From the NCBI GenBank assembly GCA_964495785.1, contig CAZBXL010000009.1:10902-74901 (forward strand): a stretch of 64,000 bases of DNA, given 5' to 3'. The position numbers were made by a program, and so were the translations under genes. The notes beneath the pieces were generated by a model, which was not told the DNA's origin, made no database searches, and saw only the letters and a list, made by a program, of their open reading frames with translations. Source of the stretch: RFSX01 sp964495785 (GTDB lineage: Bacteria; Bacteroidota; Bacteroidia; Chitinophagales; Saprospiraceae). Of this stretch, positions 27,346 through 36,173 are shown piece after piece; position 1 is the first letter of the stretch; each line of letters begins with the position of its first letter.

Positions 27346-27593
27346 CTAAAGTGTTGATTTTTAATTACTTAAAGTCAATATAGCCTATTAAGCGCTTGCA
27401 AAGGTACAATTTTGTGTTATTGAGAGTATTAAGTCAATTTGATTAAATGAAAATCATAAAATAATCGACGAATAAACAATTTTCATTCTTTTCATATTTC
27501 CATATGTTTTGTGAATAGGGTGTAGCGAGACATATACGGCTTGTTATATAATCTGAACAGGCTAATAGATCAATTTGATAGAGTTTTTAAGCG

Positions 27594-27601
27594 TATTTTT
27601 G
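27594..27601 (+). promoter_or_regulatory. Candidate -7 promoter element of the lipoprotein gene
   Basis: TATTTTTG fits TAnnTTTG and lies 18 bases before the chosen ATG. A TTTG at 27574-27577 gives a 16-base spacer, shorter than ideal. It would exclude the frame's earlier ATG at 27575 as a start. Confidence 0.4.
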
Positions 27602-27619
27602 CAATCAATAAATAGTAAT

Positions 27620-28165
27620 ATGAAGAATTTTATTTTCCTTTTTAGTCTACTCTCATTTTGTCTAATCACATCATGTGGTGGTGATGAAGAGCCAGAACCA
27701 ATGATGCTGATCGCAAGTGCAACGATAAGTATAGATGGTGTCAATGAAGAAGTAACAGCTGCTTCCGGCTTTGTAAGTAATTCAGTAGTCAGTTCATTTG
27801 ATGTAAGATATGTAGATCTAATATTTGAATTAGAAAGCGGAGGTACATTAACTCTGGGTTTGCAAAATATAGAGGACTTGTCTGATGATTTCTGTATTAG
27901 AGAAAGAACTTATCAATTTGATGCAGAAGCATCAGACTGTAGTGACATATTTGGAGGTACGATCTGCGAAGAAGGTGATGGAGAGTATTTAAATGCTCAG
28001 AGCGAGAGATGGTCAGATTTCTTGCAAGAGGGATCGATAACAGTCACTGGTTGTTCTCAAGAATTTAATGCGATATCAGGGACATTTTCTGGTAACTTAG
28101 CTAATTTTCAATCAGATACGATCACTATATCTGGTCAGTTTTCTAATATTGTCATCATCGAGTAA
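27620..28165 (+). CDS. Secreted lipoprotein of unknown function
   Basis: The 181-residue product starts MKNFIFLFSLLSF and has lipobox LITSCGGDEE (Cys19) followed by an acidic linker, typical of Bacteroidota surface lipoproteins. The remainder is beta-rich and acidic, with paired cysteines and a repeated pattern of short strands; it resembles the general layout of DUF6252-like lipoproteins, but I cannot claim membership. I chose this ATG over one 45 bases upstream because the signal peptide begins exactly here and a candidate promoter lies between. It precedes the FAD oxidoreductase gene by 23 bases. Confidence 0.72.
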   Translation: MKNFIFLFSLLSFCLITSCGGDEEPEPMMLIASATISIDGVNEEVTAASGFVSNSVVSSFDVRYVDLIFELESGGTLTLGLQNIEDLSDDFCIRERTYQFDAEASDCSDIFGGTICEEGDGEYLNAQSERWSDFLQEGSITVTGCSQEFNAISGTFSGNLANFQSDTITISGQFSNIVIIE

Positions 28166-28188
28166 TCCATAAGAATTAAACATTTTCC

Positions 28189-29742
28189 ATGCAGAAGGAA
28201 ATAGAAATTAAACTTGCTCCTGAGCATATAGATGATGAGCGATATCTCACAAGGCAGATAGAAAAAAAAATACGTAACAAATCCTCTAAGCCTTTATACT
28301 ATAAGATTATTAGAAAATCTATAGATGCTCGTAAAGCTCAGCCCCTTTATGTACTTAAGATAGTTGTGTCATTTAAAGATGATATCGTCACTGATGCGGA
28401 TGCAGTCACTGTCAACTATAACGTGCAGAAATCAGGTAAGACGGTTATTATTATAGGAGCTGGGCCAGCAGGATATTTTGCTGCTTTAGAGTGCATTGAA
28501 TTAGGGCTCCGACCTATTGTCTTAGATAGAGGTAAGGATGTCCAAGCTCGGCGCCGAGATCTGAAAGCTATACAACAAGATGGTGTTGTTAATCCGCATA
28601 GTAACTACTGCTTTGGCGAAGGTGGTGCTGGTACATACTCCGACGGCAAGTTATATACAAGATCCAAGAAGAGAGGTAAGATCATCAAGGTCCTTAAGGT
28701 ATTAGTCGATCATGGGGCTCCTGAGGATATTCTTATAGATGCTCATCCTCATATAGGATCTAATAAGCTGCCTAAAATCATAGCTAATATTAGAGCAACA
28801 ATAGAAAAAAATGGTGGCGAAGTATTATTTGATCATCATGTGACTGACTTACTTCTTAAGGACGGACAATGTCATGGCGTTATTGCAGGCGATAAAGAAA
28901 TTAAGGGAGACTACTATATCTTAGCTACAGGACATTCAGCTCGTGATATATATCAACTTTTAGGTGATAAGAACATAGACATAGAGGCTAAAGATTTTGC
29001 TCTTGGTCTAAGGATAGAGCATCCTCAGGCATTGATAGATGAGATACAGTATGGTCAGAGTCCGCGTCCTATTAATCTGCCAGCCTCCTCATATTCTTTA
29101 GTATCGCAAGTAGAGGGTACTGGCGTATTCTCTTTTTGTATGTGTCCTGGGGGGCTTATAGTACCAGCCTCGACAGCTCCAGGCGAGATTGTCGTTAATG
29201 GTATGAGCCTATCAAGAAGAGATTCTCCATATGCCAATTCTGGTATAGTCACCTCTGTTTCTGTTTCTGAGTTAGAGGAGTATGGTTACAGCGGTCCTTT
29301 TGCTACAATGGATTTTCAGAGAGATGTAGAACTACATTTATTTGATCATGGAGATGGAAGTCAGAAAGCACCAGCTCAGAATTTAGTAGATTTTGTCAAT
29401 GCTAAAGATATGCTTGCACTCAATGACACTTCCTATATACCAGGATTACTTAGATCACCACTTCATGAGTTACTTCCAGAATTTATTTATCATCGTCTAC
29501 AGCAGGGACTCTTATCATTTGCATTAAAACTTAAAGGATACTTTACCGATAAAGCTAATGTTGTGGGTTTAGAAAGTAGAACCAGTGCTCCTATACGTAT
29601 ACCACGTGATCGCAGCACATGTGCACATAGTCAAATAAGTAATCTCTTTCCTTGTGGAGAAGGTGCTGGCTATGCTGGAGGTATCTTATCTGCGGCCATG
29701 GATGGGCAGAGAGTGGCTAAGGCAATACATAGTCTTGGTTGA
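28189..29742 (+). CDS. FAD-dependent oxidoreductase, COG2509 type
   Basis: A 517-residue flavoprotein. The FAD dinucleotide motif is VIIIGAGPAGYFAALE at about 86-101, followed by the family marker block NYCFGEGGAGTYSDGKLYTR and the C-terminal CGEGAGYAGGILSAAMDG, where FAD is closed in. An N-terminal domain of about 80 residues precedes it, as usual in these large 'uncharacterised FAD-dependent dehydrogenases'. The substrate is unknown. No pathway genes are close. Family recognition is by the characteristic motif pair. Confidence 0.88.
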   Translation: MQKEIEIKLAPEHIDDERYLTRQIEKKIRNKSSKPLYYKIIRKSIDARKAQPLYVLKIVVSFKDDIVTDADAVTVNYNVQKSGKTVIIIGAGPAGYFAALECIELGLRPIVLDRGKDVQARRRDLKAIQQDGVVNPHSNYCFGEGGAGTYSDGKLYTRSKKRGKIIKVLKVLVDHGAPEDILIDAHPHIGSNKLPKIIANIRATIEKNGGEVLFDHHVTDLLLKDGQCHGVIAGDKEIKGDYYILATGHSARDIYQLLGDKNIDIEAKDFALGLRIEHPQALIDEIQYGQSPRPINLPASSYSLVSQVEGTGVFSFCMCPGGLIVPASTAPGEIVVNGMSLSRRDSPYANSGIVTSVSVSELEEYGYSGPFATMDFQRDVELHLFDHGDGSQKAPAQNLVDFVNAKDMLALNDTSYIPGLLRSPLHELLPEFIYHRLQQGLLSFALKLKGYFTDKANVVGLESRTSAPIRIPRDRSTCAHSQISNLFPCGEGAGYAGGILSAAMDGQRVAKAIHSLG

Positions 29743-29889
29743 TATGCATTTATAAAATTTATTTAATCTGCATAGCAATATGTGCTGACGGTTATTCCAC
29801 ATAATCCGAGTAGGAGATTAGTATAAAAATCAGTTTATTTGCTCCATAATTAACCTTTAATCTGATAAAGGACTTATAATCAATCTGAT

Positions 29890-30306
29890 ATGAAAAATGC
29901 CATAGATCTTATAGGCAGAATAATTATAGGCTTGTTCTTCTTTTATGAAGCTTTTGATACAATGGTTTTCTTTGATGTGACAAGGGATACATTGACATCT
30001 TATGGAATTACTTTTGCCCAAGATTGGCTAATTGTGGGATCTATTATATTGCTACTCATAGGAGGAGCTATGGTCATTATAGGTTACTATGCTAATGTTG
30101 GCGCATTTTTGCTTTTCATTTACTGGTTTATATTTACGGTAGTTGTCTACTCTTTTTGGGACGACCCTGCTGATGTCAAGTCTATACATATTAAAGCATT
30201 TATGAGAAATATGGCCTTATGTGGTGGACTTCTGGTCATCGTCGCTAATGGGGCAAGGGACTGGAGTGTGAAGAGAATTTTTCATGTTATGCGTCTGCCC
30301 AAATAA
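29890..30306 (+). CDS. DoxX family membrane protein
   Basis: A 138-residue inner-membrane protein with four predicted helices and the DoxX opening IGRIIIGLFFFYEA, then LLIGGAMVIIGYYANVGAFLL and the conserved third-loop FWDDP. DoxX proteins are small quinone-related or redox-partner membrane proteins; the biochemical role of this branch is not known. The C-terminus is basic. It lies just before the HAD phosphatase gene with 7 bases between stop and start, so they are probably one transcript. Confidence 0.85.
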   Translation: MKNAIDLIGRIIIGLFFFYEAFDTMVFFDVTRDTLTSYGITFAQDWLIVGSIILLLIGGAMVIIGYYANVGAFLLFIYWFIFTVVVYSFWDDPADVKSIHIKAFMRNMALCGGLLVIVANGARDWSVKRIFHVMRLPK

Positions 30307-30313
30307 TTTATCT

Positions 30314-30997
30314 ATGACTAAGTATGATTGGCTTCTCTTTGATCTTGATAATACAATATTAGATTTCTCTGAGAGTTCTCGATTAGCTTTCGCAAAAGTC
30401 TACAGTCATCTTAATACGGCCAAAGAATTGAAAGATGTATATACTCTTTACAAGGGTATCAATCATTCTATATGGCAAGAAAGAGAAGCAGGACGTATAT
30501 CACATACAGAATTAAAAACTAAACGATGGAAGTTGCTGTGTGATGAACTCAACTGTATTGCTGATGCAGAAAATCTTAATAATTTATATTTTGAAGAAAT
30601 AAAAGTCAATGCCACTTTTGTAGAGGGAGCTCACGAGCTTTTAGACCACTTACAGGGGAAGTATAAAATGATTATTATAACTAATGGGCTTTCTGAGGTC
30701 CAGTGGTCTCGAATCGAAGACAAGAACCTCAAGCAGTATTTTGATCATATCGTTATATCAGACGAAATAGGTGTTGCTAAACCAGCCACTGAATTTTTTG
30801 ATCACTGTGCACAACTCATCGGACATCCTTCTAAAGATAAAGTCCTTGTGATAGGAGATACTCCTATGTCAGATATTAAAGGTGGCAATAATTATGGCTA
30901 CGATACGTGCTGGTATAATCATAATAATATCGAGGATGATGGTCAAGTAGCGACATATAATATTTCGCATATGAAAGACCTTATTCCAATTTTGTAG
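30314..30997 (+). CDS. HAD-superfamily hydrolase, YjjG-type pyrimidine nucleotidase
   Basis: A 227-residue haloacid dehalogenase-type phosphatase. HAD motif I is FDLDNTILDFSE, motif II TNGL, motif III the Lys in GVAKPATEFFD, and motif IV VLVIGDTPMSDIKGG. The alpha-helical cap between motif I and II and the DLDNTI-type motif I place it with YjjG, which dephosphorylates non-canonical pyrimidine nucleotides. The frame continues 30 bases upstream into the DoxX gene, but the ATG at 30314 directly precedes the first strand (KYDWLLFDLD) and is chosen. Confidence 0.86.
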   Translation: MTKYDWLLFDLDNTILDFSESSRLAFAKVYSHLNTAKELKDVYTLYKGINHSIWQEREAGRISHTELKTKRWKLLCDELNCIADAENLNNLYFEEIKVNATFVEGAHELLDHLQGKYKMIIITNGLSEVQWSRIEDKNLKQYFDHIVISDEIGVAKPATEFFDHCAQLIGHPSKDKVLVIGDTPMSDIKGGNNYGYDTCWYNHNNIEDDGQVATYNISHMKDLIPIL

Positions 30998-31044
30998 TTG
31001 CTAATAATTGGATCTAAAGCTTCAGTGTAGGGCACTAAGATTAC

Positions 31045-31917
31045 TTATTCCGAGTCAATCCTATTAAGAGATCCTCCGCAAAATTTACAGAAAATGGCAT
31101 CTTGGGCATGTCCTTCTTTAAGACAGAATGAACATACTTGAGACGTCATGATTTTAGCCCTTTTTTGTTTGTATCCTTTTGTGAATTCCGATGTAACAAT
31201 ACCAGTAGGTACAGCTATCACAGCATAACCTAAGATCATAATTATAGAAGCTAAAAATTGCCCAAATGCAGACTGAGGAGAGATGTCACCGTAACCTACG
31301 GTGGTCAGGGTGACTACAGCCCAGTAGACACTCTTAGGTATACTACTGAAACCAGGATTACCAAATGTTCCCTCTACCAAGTACATAATACTCCCAAATA
31401 TTGTAACCATGATAAGAATGAAAAATAGGAAGACCATAATTTTATTAGCTGACTCTTTAAGTGCTTTAATTATGATTTGTCCTTCAATCATGAAGTGCCC
31501 AAGTTTAAATATCCTAAATACTCTCAGCAATCTCAATGATCTTATGATCATAAAACTCTGTGCTCCTGGCAATAAAAAAGAAATATAAGTTGGAATTATA
31601 GAAAGTAAATCGACTATGCCGTAGAAGGATGTCGCATATTTCTTGGGGGAGTGTACCGTATATAAACGAATGACATACTCCAATGTAAAGAAGACCGTAA
31701 ACAACCACTCAAGTACAATAAATAACAATTTATATTTCTCACTAAATTGTGGTACTGTCTCAAGCATAACTACGATAACACTGCTCAATATAAAAAGCAA
31801 TAGTATCACGTCGAAAGCTTTCCCCTTAGGTGTATCAGCTTCAAAAATGATCTCGTAGAGTCTCTCTCTGAATGGAGAGAACTGTTTCTCTTTGTTATTT
31901 GACTTAAGTGGAGACAT
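31045..31917 (-). CDS. Voltage-gated-like potassium channel with C-terminal zinc ribbon
   Basis: The 290-residue ion channel has six membrane helices. The S4-like segment is SLRLLRVFRIFKLGHF with four regularly placed arginines/lysines, and the pore loop carries the K+ selectivity filter TVGYGD. After the last helix (GYAVIAVPTGIVTSEF) the tail holds CSFCLKEGH and, 13 residues later, FCKFCGG: two CxxC knuckles forming a probable zinc ribbon. A zinc-ribbon tail could sense metal, redox state or mediate tetramer contacts (inference). It converges on the HAD gene, 47 bases apart. The channel assignment is firm. Confidence 0.9.
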   Translation of the reverse strand: MSPLKSNNKEKQFSPFRERLYEIIFEADTPKGKAFDVILLLFILSSVIVVMLETVPQFSEKYKLLFIVLEWLFTVFFTLEYVIRLYTVHSPKKYATSFYGIVDLLSIIPTYISFLLPGAQSFMIIRSLRLLRVFRIFKLGHFMIEGQIIIKALKESANKIMVFLFFILIMVTIFGSIMYLVEGTFGNPGFSSIPKSVYWAVVTLTTVGYGDISPQSAFGQFLASIIMILGYAVIAVPTGIVTSEFTKGYKQKRAKIMTSQVCSFCLKEGHAQDAIFCKFCGGSLNRIDSE

Positions 31918-32032
31918 TGTGTCGCAAAAATATAGAATGCATTATTATATTTTTTTCAAAAAAAGAAAACTATACATTAACCAGATTCATGGGATTAAAA
32001 GAGATATCTATCGGTTTTTAGAATGGCCCCCT

Positions 32033-32040
32033 TAACTTTG
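32033..32040 (+). promoter_or_regulatory. Candidate orphan -7 promoter element
   Basis: TAACTTTG followed by C matches the Bacteroidota TAnnTTTGC element. No TTTG lies at the ideal -33 distance. It faces a spacer with no recognised gene and would be antisense to yaaA further on. Confidence 0.3.
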
Positions 32041-32083
32041 CATCTTTATTACAGCTAAGTATAGTTTTCTATTATAAATATAT

Positions 32084-32215
32084 ATGGATTCAGGTAGTTG
32101 CTTCTTTGGTAATCCAAAAGTAGTAAACACAATCTACATTATTACAAAGAAATCTGAAAAAATTACATATTTATTTTTGCAAATACATGATTTACATGCA
32201 TTTATGTATGTGTAA
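32084..32215 (+). CDS. Possible small protein (43 residues)
   Basis: An ATG-started frame of 43 codons (MDSGSCFFGNPKVV at the start) begins 44 bases after a promoter-like element. It has no signal peptide, motif or recognisable relative. It could be a chance frame in AT-rich DNA. Included only because of its promoter-proximal position. Confidence 0.18.
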   Translation: MDSGSCFFGNPKVVNTIYIITKKSEKITYLFLQIHDLHAFMYV

Positions 32216-32286
32216 TTTGTTTAATATGTATGGTTGTCTGAATGTTTATATTCCTGATTATAAGATGATTATGAGTTAAAAAAACA

Positions 32287-33048
32287 TTACCTGACAAACA
32301 TCAAGTTATCCTCAGTCGATAGTGATTCTTCGTATCTATAATCATCGATATCGAATCCTTTGAGACCATCAACTTTTAGAATTCTGTTTTGAACTATATA
32401 TCTGGCCATTATTCCTCGGGCCTTTTTTGCATTGAATGAGATGAACTTAAGCTCGTCACCCTTATATTCTCTAAAGTCCACATTGATGATTTGTGCTTTT
32501 AGTTGATCTTTTTTTATGGATTTGAAGTATTCGTTTGATGCCAGATTTACGAGTATCTCACTGTTTACTTTCTTCAAATCTTTATTGATTTGTTTAGTGA
32601 TGTCACCATCCCAGAATTCATATAAGTTTTTGCCTGATTGATTTTTGAGCTTTGTACCCATTTCTAAACGATAAGGTTGCATCTTATCTAATGGCCTAAG
32701 AAGACCGTATAATCCTGATAGAATCCTTATGTGATCATTTGCAAAATCTATATCTTTTTGAGTTAGACTTTTGGCGTCAAAACCTACATATACGTCGCCT
32801 ACGAATGCAGATATGGCAGCCTTACTATTGTTAGGGGTATATCTCGAGGAGAAGTTTTGATATCGATCATAGTTCTCTGTAGCAAGCTTCTCTGATATAT
32901 GCATGAGTGAACGTAAGTCATCTATATTTTTCTCTTTTAGTATGGATACTAAGTCAGCAGATTTTTTTCTAAATGTAGGAGTTGCAGTGGCTTCAAATCC
33001 CTCATTTTCGTAATCTAAACTTTTAGCAGGCGATAAGACAGCAATCAT
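32287..33048 (-). CDS. yaaA: Peroxide stress protein YaaA
   Basis: A 253-residue member of the YaaA/DUF328 family. It begins MIAVLSPAKSLDYE, the family signature, and contains the later blocks SGLYGLLRPLDKMQPYRLEMGTK (about 115-140) and NLASNEYFKSI. E. coli YaaA lowers free iron and DNA damage under hydrogen peroxide, and family members bind DNA. It is cytoplasmic. It is alone on the minus strand, upstream of the spacer before the channel gene and 106 bases downstream of a terminator that insulates it from the DUF1573 gene. Confidence 0.93.
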   Translation of the reverse strand: MIAVLSPAKSLDYENEGFEATATPTFRKKSADLVSILKEKNIDDLRSLMHISEKLATENYDRYQNFSSRYTPNNSKAAISAFVGDVYVGFDAKSLTQKDIDFANDHIRILSGLYGLLRPLDKMQPYRLEMGTKLKNQSGKNLYEFWDGDITKQINKDLKKVNSEILVNLASNEYFKSIKKDQLKAQIINVDFREYKGDELKFISFNAKKARGIMARYIVQNRILKVDGLKGFDIDDYRYEESLSTEDNLMFVR

Positions 33049-33153
33049 TTTGTAAGCTTTTTGTTAAGGTATAAATTGTAAGAATTTAACTGATTGTAAC
33101 TCAATATAGTTTAATCAAAGTATTTGCTTTGATTAAGATCAGATATAGGCATT

Positions 33154-33185
33154 AAAAAAAGCCTCTGCTATTGAGCAAAGGCTTT
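33154..33185 (-). terminator. Intrinsic terminator of the DUF1573 gene
   Basis: A hairpin with 7-bp outer stem (arms 33158-33164 and 33179-33185), one mismatch and a 4-bp inner stem is followed on the minus strand by seven U (including the stem foot). It is 28 bases past the stop of the DUF1573 gene. It could work on both strands. Confidence 0.8.
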
Positions 33186-33212
33186 CTATATATTTCTATT
33201 TAAGTCTTATGA

Positions 33213-33707
33213 TTACTTTCCTCCGCCCATGTTAAGCATGCTTGGCTCAGTAGTAGGTACTGACTCTTCTTCTTCAGCTTTAAGGACTTCACCTAATACC
33301 TTAAGTACAATAGGTTCTGTCGTTTCGTTAGTAGTAATCTTTACTGTCTTATTGATTTTACCTAGTCTGTTAGTTGCATATCTGATTTCTATCTCTCCAG
33401 ACTCGCCTGGTAGGATAGGCTCTTTTGGCCAGATAGGAACAGTACATCCACAAGATCCTTTACAGTTCTTGATGATAAGAGGCTCATCTCCTGTGTTAGT
33501 AAATGCAATCGTTCTAAGTGGCTCACTGTGTTGCTTGATAACACCATATTGTACTTCTTTAGTATCAAAATGCATTATTGGTCCACCTTCATTACTTACT
33601 TCTTCTTTAGCTGTATCAGGGTGTGCAATGGCAGTTGGCGTAATTTGACCTATTAATACGCTGAAGCTGAATGCACAAACGATGACGAGTAGTATATTTT
33701 TAAACAT
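33213..33707 (-). CDS. Exported DUF1573 protein
   Basis: The 164-residue protein has a signal peptide (MFKNILLVIVCAFSFSVLIGQ) and an Ig-like DUF1573 domain at about 45-145 with the family core FTNTGDEPLIIKNCKGSCGCTVP, PGESGEIEIRYATNR and TNETTEPIVLKVLGEV. The cysteine cluster CKGSCGC is the usual conserved part. The family is periplasmic or surface exposed in Bacteroidota; function unknown. The open frame extends 13 codons upstream (with two Cys), but that start overlaps the -7 promoter element, so the ATG at 33707 is used. Confidence 0.88.
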   Translation of the reverse strand: MFKNILLVIVCAFSFSVLIGQITPTAIAHPDTAKEEVSNEGGPIMHFDTKEVQYGVIKQHSEPLRTIAFTNTGDEPLIIKNCKGSCGCTVPIWPKEPILPGESGEIEIRYATNRLGKINKTVKITTNETTEPIVLKVLGEVLKAEEEESVPTTEPSMLNMGGGK

Positions 33708-33743
33708 AATTTTGAAATTTAATTTTAATCCACAATTGTTACA

Positions 33744-33774
33744 CAAAGCTAATATTATTCAAATCAATATGAAA
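33744..33774 (-). promoter_or_regulatory. Promoter of the DUF1573 gene
   Basis: On the minus strand, TTTC (33774-33771), a 19-base spacer, then TAGCTTTG (33751-33744) give a full -7 match and 3 of 4 at -33. It lies 36 bases before the chosen ATG. Confidence 0.6.
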
Positions 33775-33886
33775 CTAATAAATGCTTAATGAGACGTTAA
33801 TTCTTTAGTAATTATATTTCCACAATGTCTATTTATATGCAAACATTAATCCATAGTCATGGAAAATAGTTCTAATTTTACGTTTT

Positions 33887-36051
33887 TTGAAAGAACCTAA
33901 TCGTGCATATATGCTTCAATACCCTAAGTTAAAAGAGAATTCTTCTTCTGATGACAAAGCTGCAAATTATAAAAATAGGGTTCTCAATGACTTCTGGATT
34001 TCTGCTGTAAGTAGAGAAGCAAGTATCTTAGGTAGAAAAGAAGTCCTCAATGGCAAAGCCAAATTTGGCATTTTAGGGGATGGAAAAGAAGTACCACAGG
34101 TGGCTTTGGCTCATTTCTTTGAGAAAGGCGATTTTAGATCAGGTTATTACAGAGATCAGACGTGGATGATGGCCTTAGGTATATGCGATTTACAACAGTA
34201 TTTTGCTCAGCTCTATGCAGACCCCGCTAATGACCCTTTTAGCAGCGGCCGCCAGATGAATAATCACTTTGCCACAGCACTTATAGATGAAGATGATAAC
34301 TGGCTTCGTCATACTGACAGATATAATATAAGCGCCGATATATCCTCTACAGGAGGCCAGATGGCCAGAGCATTGGGATTGGCCTTTGCTTCTACAAAAT
34401 ATAGAAACATTAAGGACCTTGATCCTGATAATAACTTTTCTAATAATGGTCGAGAGATCGTCTGGTGCTCTATAGGAGATGCAAGTACCTCTGAAGGTAT
34501 ATTCTGGGAGGCTCTTAATGCAGCTTCTGTTGTTAAGCTTCCGCTTGTCGTGTTGGTGTGGGATGATGGATATGGTATATCAGTGCCTGTATCCCGACAG
34601 ACAACTAAAGGGAGTATATCAGACGCAGCAGAAGGATTTAAAGTAGACGATAATGGCGATGGTATTTTAATATACAAAGTGAAGGCGTGGGACTATGCAG
34701 GACTAATTAATGTATTTGATAAGGTCTCTAAAGAAACACGAGAACAGCATACTACGGTATTGATACATATAGAAGAATGTACACAGCCTCAGGGGCATTC
34801 TACTTCTGGTTCTCATGAGAGATATAAGTCTAAGAAGAGATTAGCATGGGAAGAAGAATATGACGGTCTCAAGAAAATGGGAGAATGGATCGTAGAATCT
34901 GGAATTGCCGATCAAGATCAGGTCGATAAAATATTAGAAGACTCTAAAGTATTCGTAAAGGAAGAAGCCAAAAAGGCATGGAGTAATTATCAAGCTCCTG
35001 TAAAGCAGAAAAAAGCCCTACTTGGTACGCTTCACAAAGAAATATCAGATAGCAGTTACAGTTATCTTAAGGAAGAACTTAATAGCACAGTCTATCCTAC
35101 GTACGGCGAGATTGTCGCTAATGCAAAGAAGTTGCAGCATCACCTACTGAATGATGGTAAAGAAATTCCAGAGGCCCTAAGAGTATTCATTGAAGAAGCC
35201 CATCACCATGGAGAGGAGGTATATAGAAATAATTTATACAGTCACTCTTCTAAGTCTGCACTTAATGTTCCTGTAGTGGCACCCGTTTTTTCAGAAAATT
35301 CTGAAAGTATAAATGGCTACACACTTATCAATAAGTTTTTTGATATCATATTTGAAAAACATCCTAATACTGTCGCTTTTGGAGAGGATGTAGGTAACAT
35401 CGGAGGGGTTAATCAGGGCTTTGCAGGATTACAGGATAAATATGGTAAGGAGAGAGTCTTTGACTCCGGTATCAGGGAGTGGAGTATAATCGGAGGTGCA
35501 ATAGGTCTTGCCATGAGGGGCATCCGTCCTATAGCAGAGATACAATATCTCGACTATCTGATCTATGCAATGTCACCGTTAAGTGATGACTTATCTACAC
35601 TTAGATATAGGTCTAACGGATTGCAGATGGCTCCCGCTATCATAAGAACAAGAGGGCATAGATTAGAGGGTATATGGCATGCTGGGTCTCCACTTGGTAT
35701 GATGATTAATAGTCTTCGAGGCATGTATATATGTGTGCCACGTAATTTCACTCAAGCTGCAGGAATGTATAACACCTTGTTGCAATCCAGTGATCCAGGT
35801 ATAGTCATCGAAGTCTTAAATGGTTATAGAATTAAGGAAGCACTGCCTGATAACTTAGGAGAATACACAGTGCCTCTCGGTGTACCAGAAATATTAANNN
35901 NNNNNNNNNNNNNNNNNNNNNNNNNNNNNNNNNNNNNNNNNNNNNNNNNNNNNNNNNNNNNNNNNNNNNNNNNNNNNNNNNNNNNNNNNNNNNNNNNAAG
36001 CCACAAGTAGGAGATATCGTGGATGCCATATTAGAAGTTATAGCAGAATAA
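33887..36051 (+). CDS. Fused 2-oxoacid dehydrogenase E1 (alpha+beta), cut by a scaffold gap
   Basis: This is a thiamine-diphosphate-dependent E1 with both subunits in one chain, the kind found in Bacteroidota for branched-chain 2-oxoacid dehydrogenase. The alpha half (about 1-450) shows GKAKFGILGDGKEVPQVALA, the TPP motif GDASTSEGIFWEALNAA, and DDGYGISVP. The beta half (from about 480) shows FGEDVGNIGGVNQGF, FDSGIREWSIIGGAIGLAMRG and the ring YLDYLIYAMSPLSDDL. At 35898-35997 the text is N. After the gap, KPQVGDIVDAILEVIAE and a stop at 36051 fit the family C-terminus, in a frame different from the one before, so the gap is not a multiple matching 100. The start is a TTG at 33887; an ATG at 33911 is an alternative. 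Confidence 0.85.
35898..35997. other. Scaffold gap (100 N) inside the E1 gene
   Basis: Exactly 100 N. The C-terminal tail on its right is in a different phase from the coding frame on its left, so the true missing length is not 100 modulo 3. The C-terminal transketolase-like subdomain of the beta half is lost here. Confidence 0.97.
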
Positions 36052-36173
36052 TGAGAAAGTCAAAAGGCAATAATCATAAATCACCTACTCATCATCAGGA
36101 TAGGGGTAGAAATTTTCCCGAAGTATATTTGCACTTTTCAACTGCAGACAATAGTCATGCGTAAATCTTAATA

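Larger units (their letters stand above)
31918..32286. other. 369-base spacer between channel and yaaA
   Basis: No established gene is present. It contains a plus-strand TAACTTTG promoter-like element (32033-32040), a 43-codon open frame (32084-32215) and a very AT-rich stretch. No convincing terminator hairpin is seen. Both flanking genes are on the minus strand. Confidence 0.6.

Noticed and set aside
33860..33901. Short ATG frame just before the E1 gene, considered as its true N-terminus with a frameshift
   Set aside because: It stops after 13 codons and its residues do not resemble the family N-terminus; the TTG or the later ATG of the main frame explains the gene without a frameshift.
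35824..36029. Minus-strand frames running through the N gap in the E1 gene
   Set aside because: They are open only because N codons are counted as sense; the plus-strand E1 is certain.
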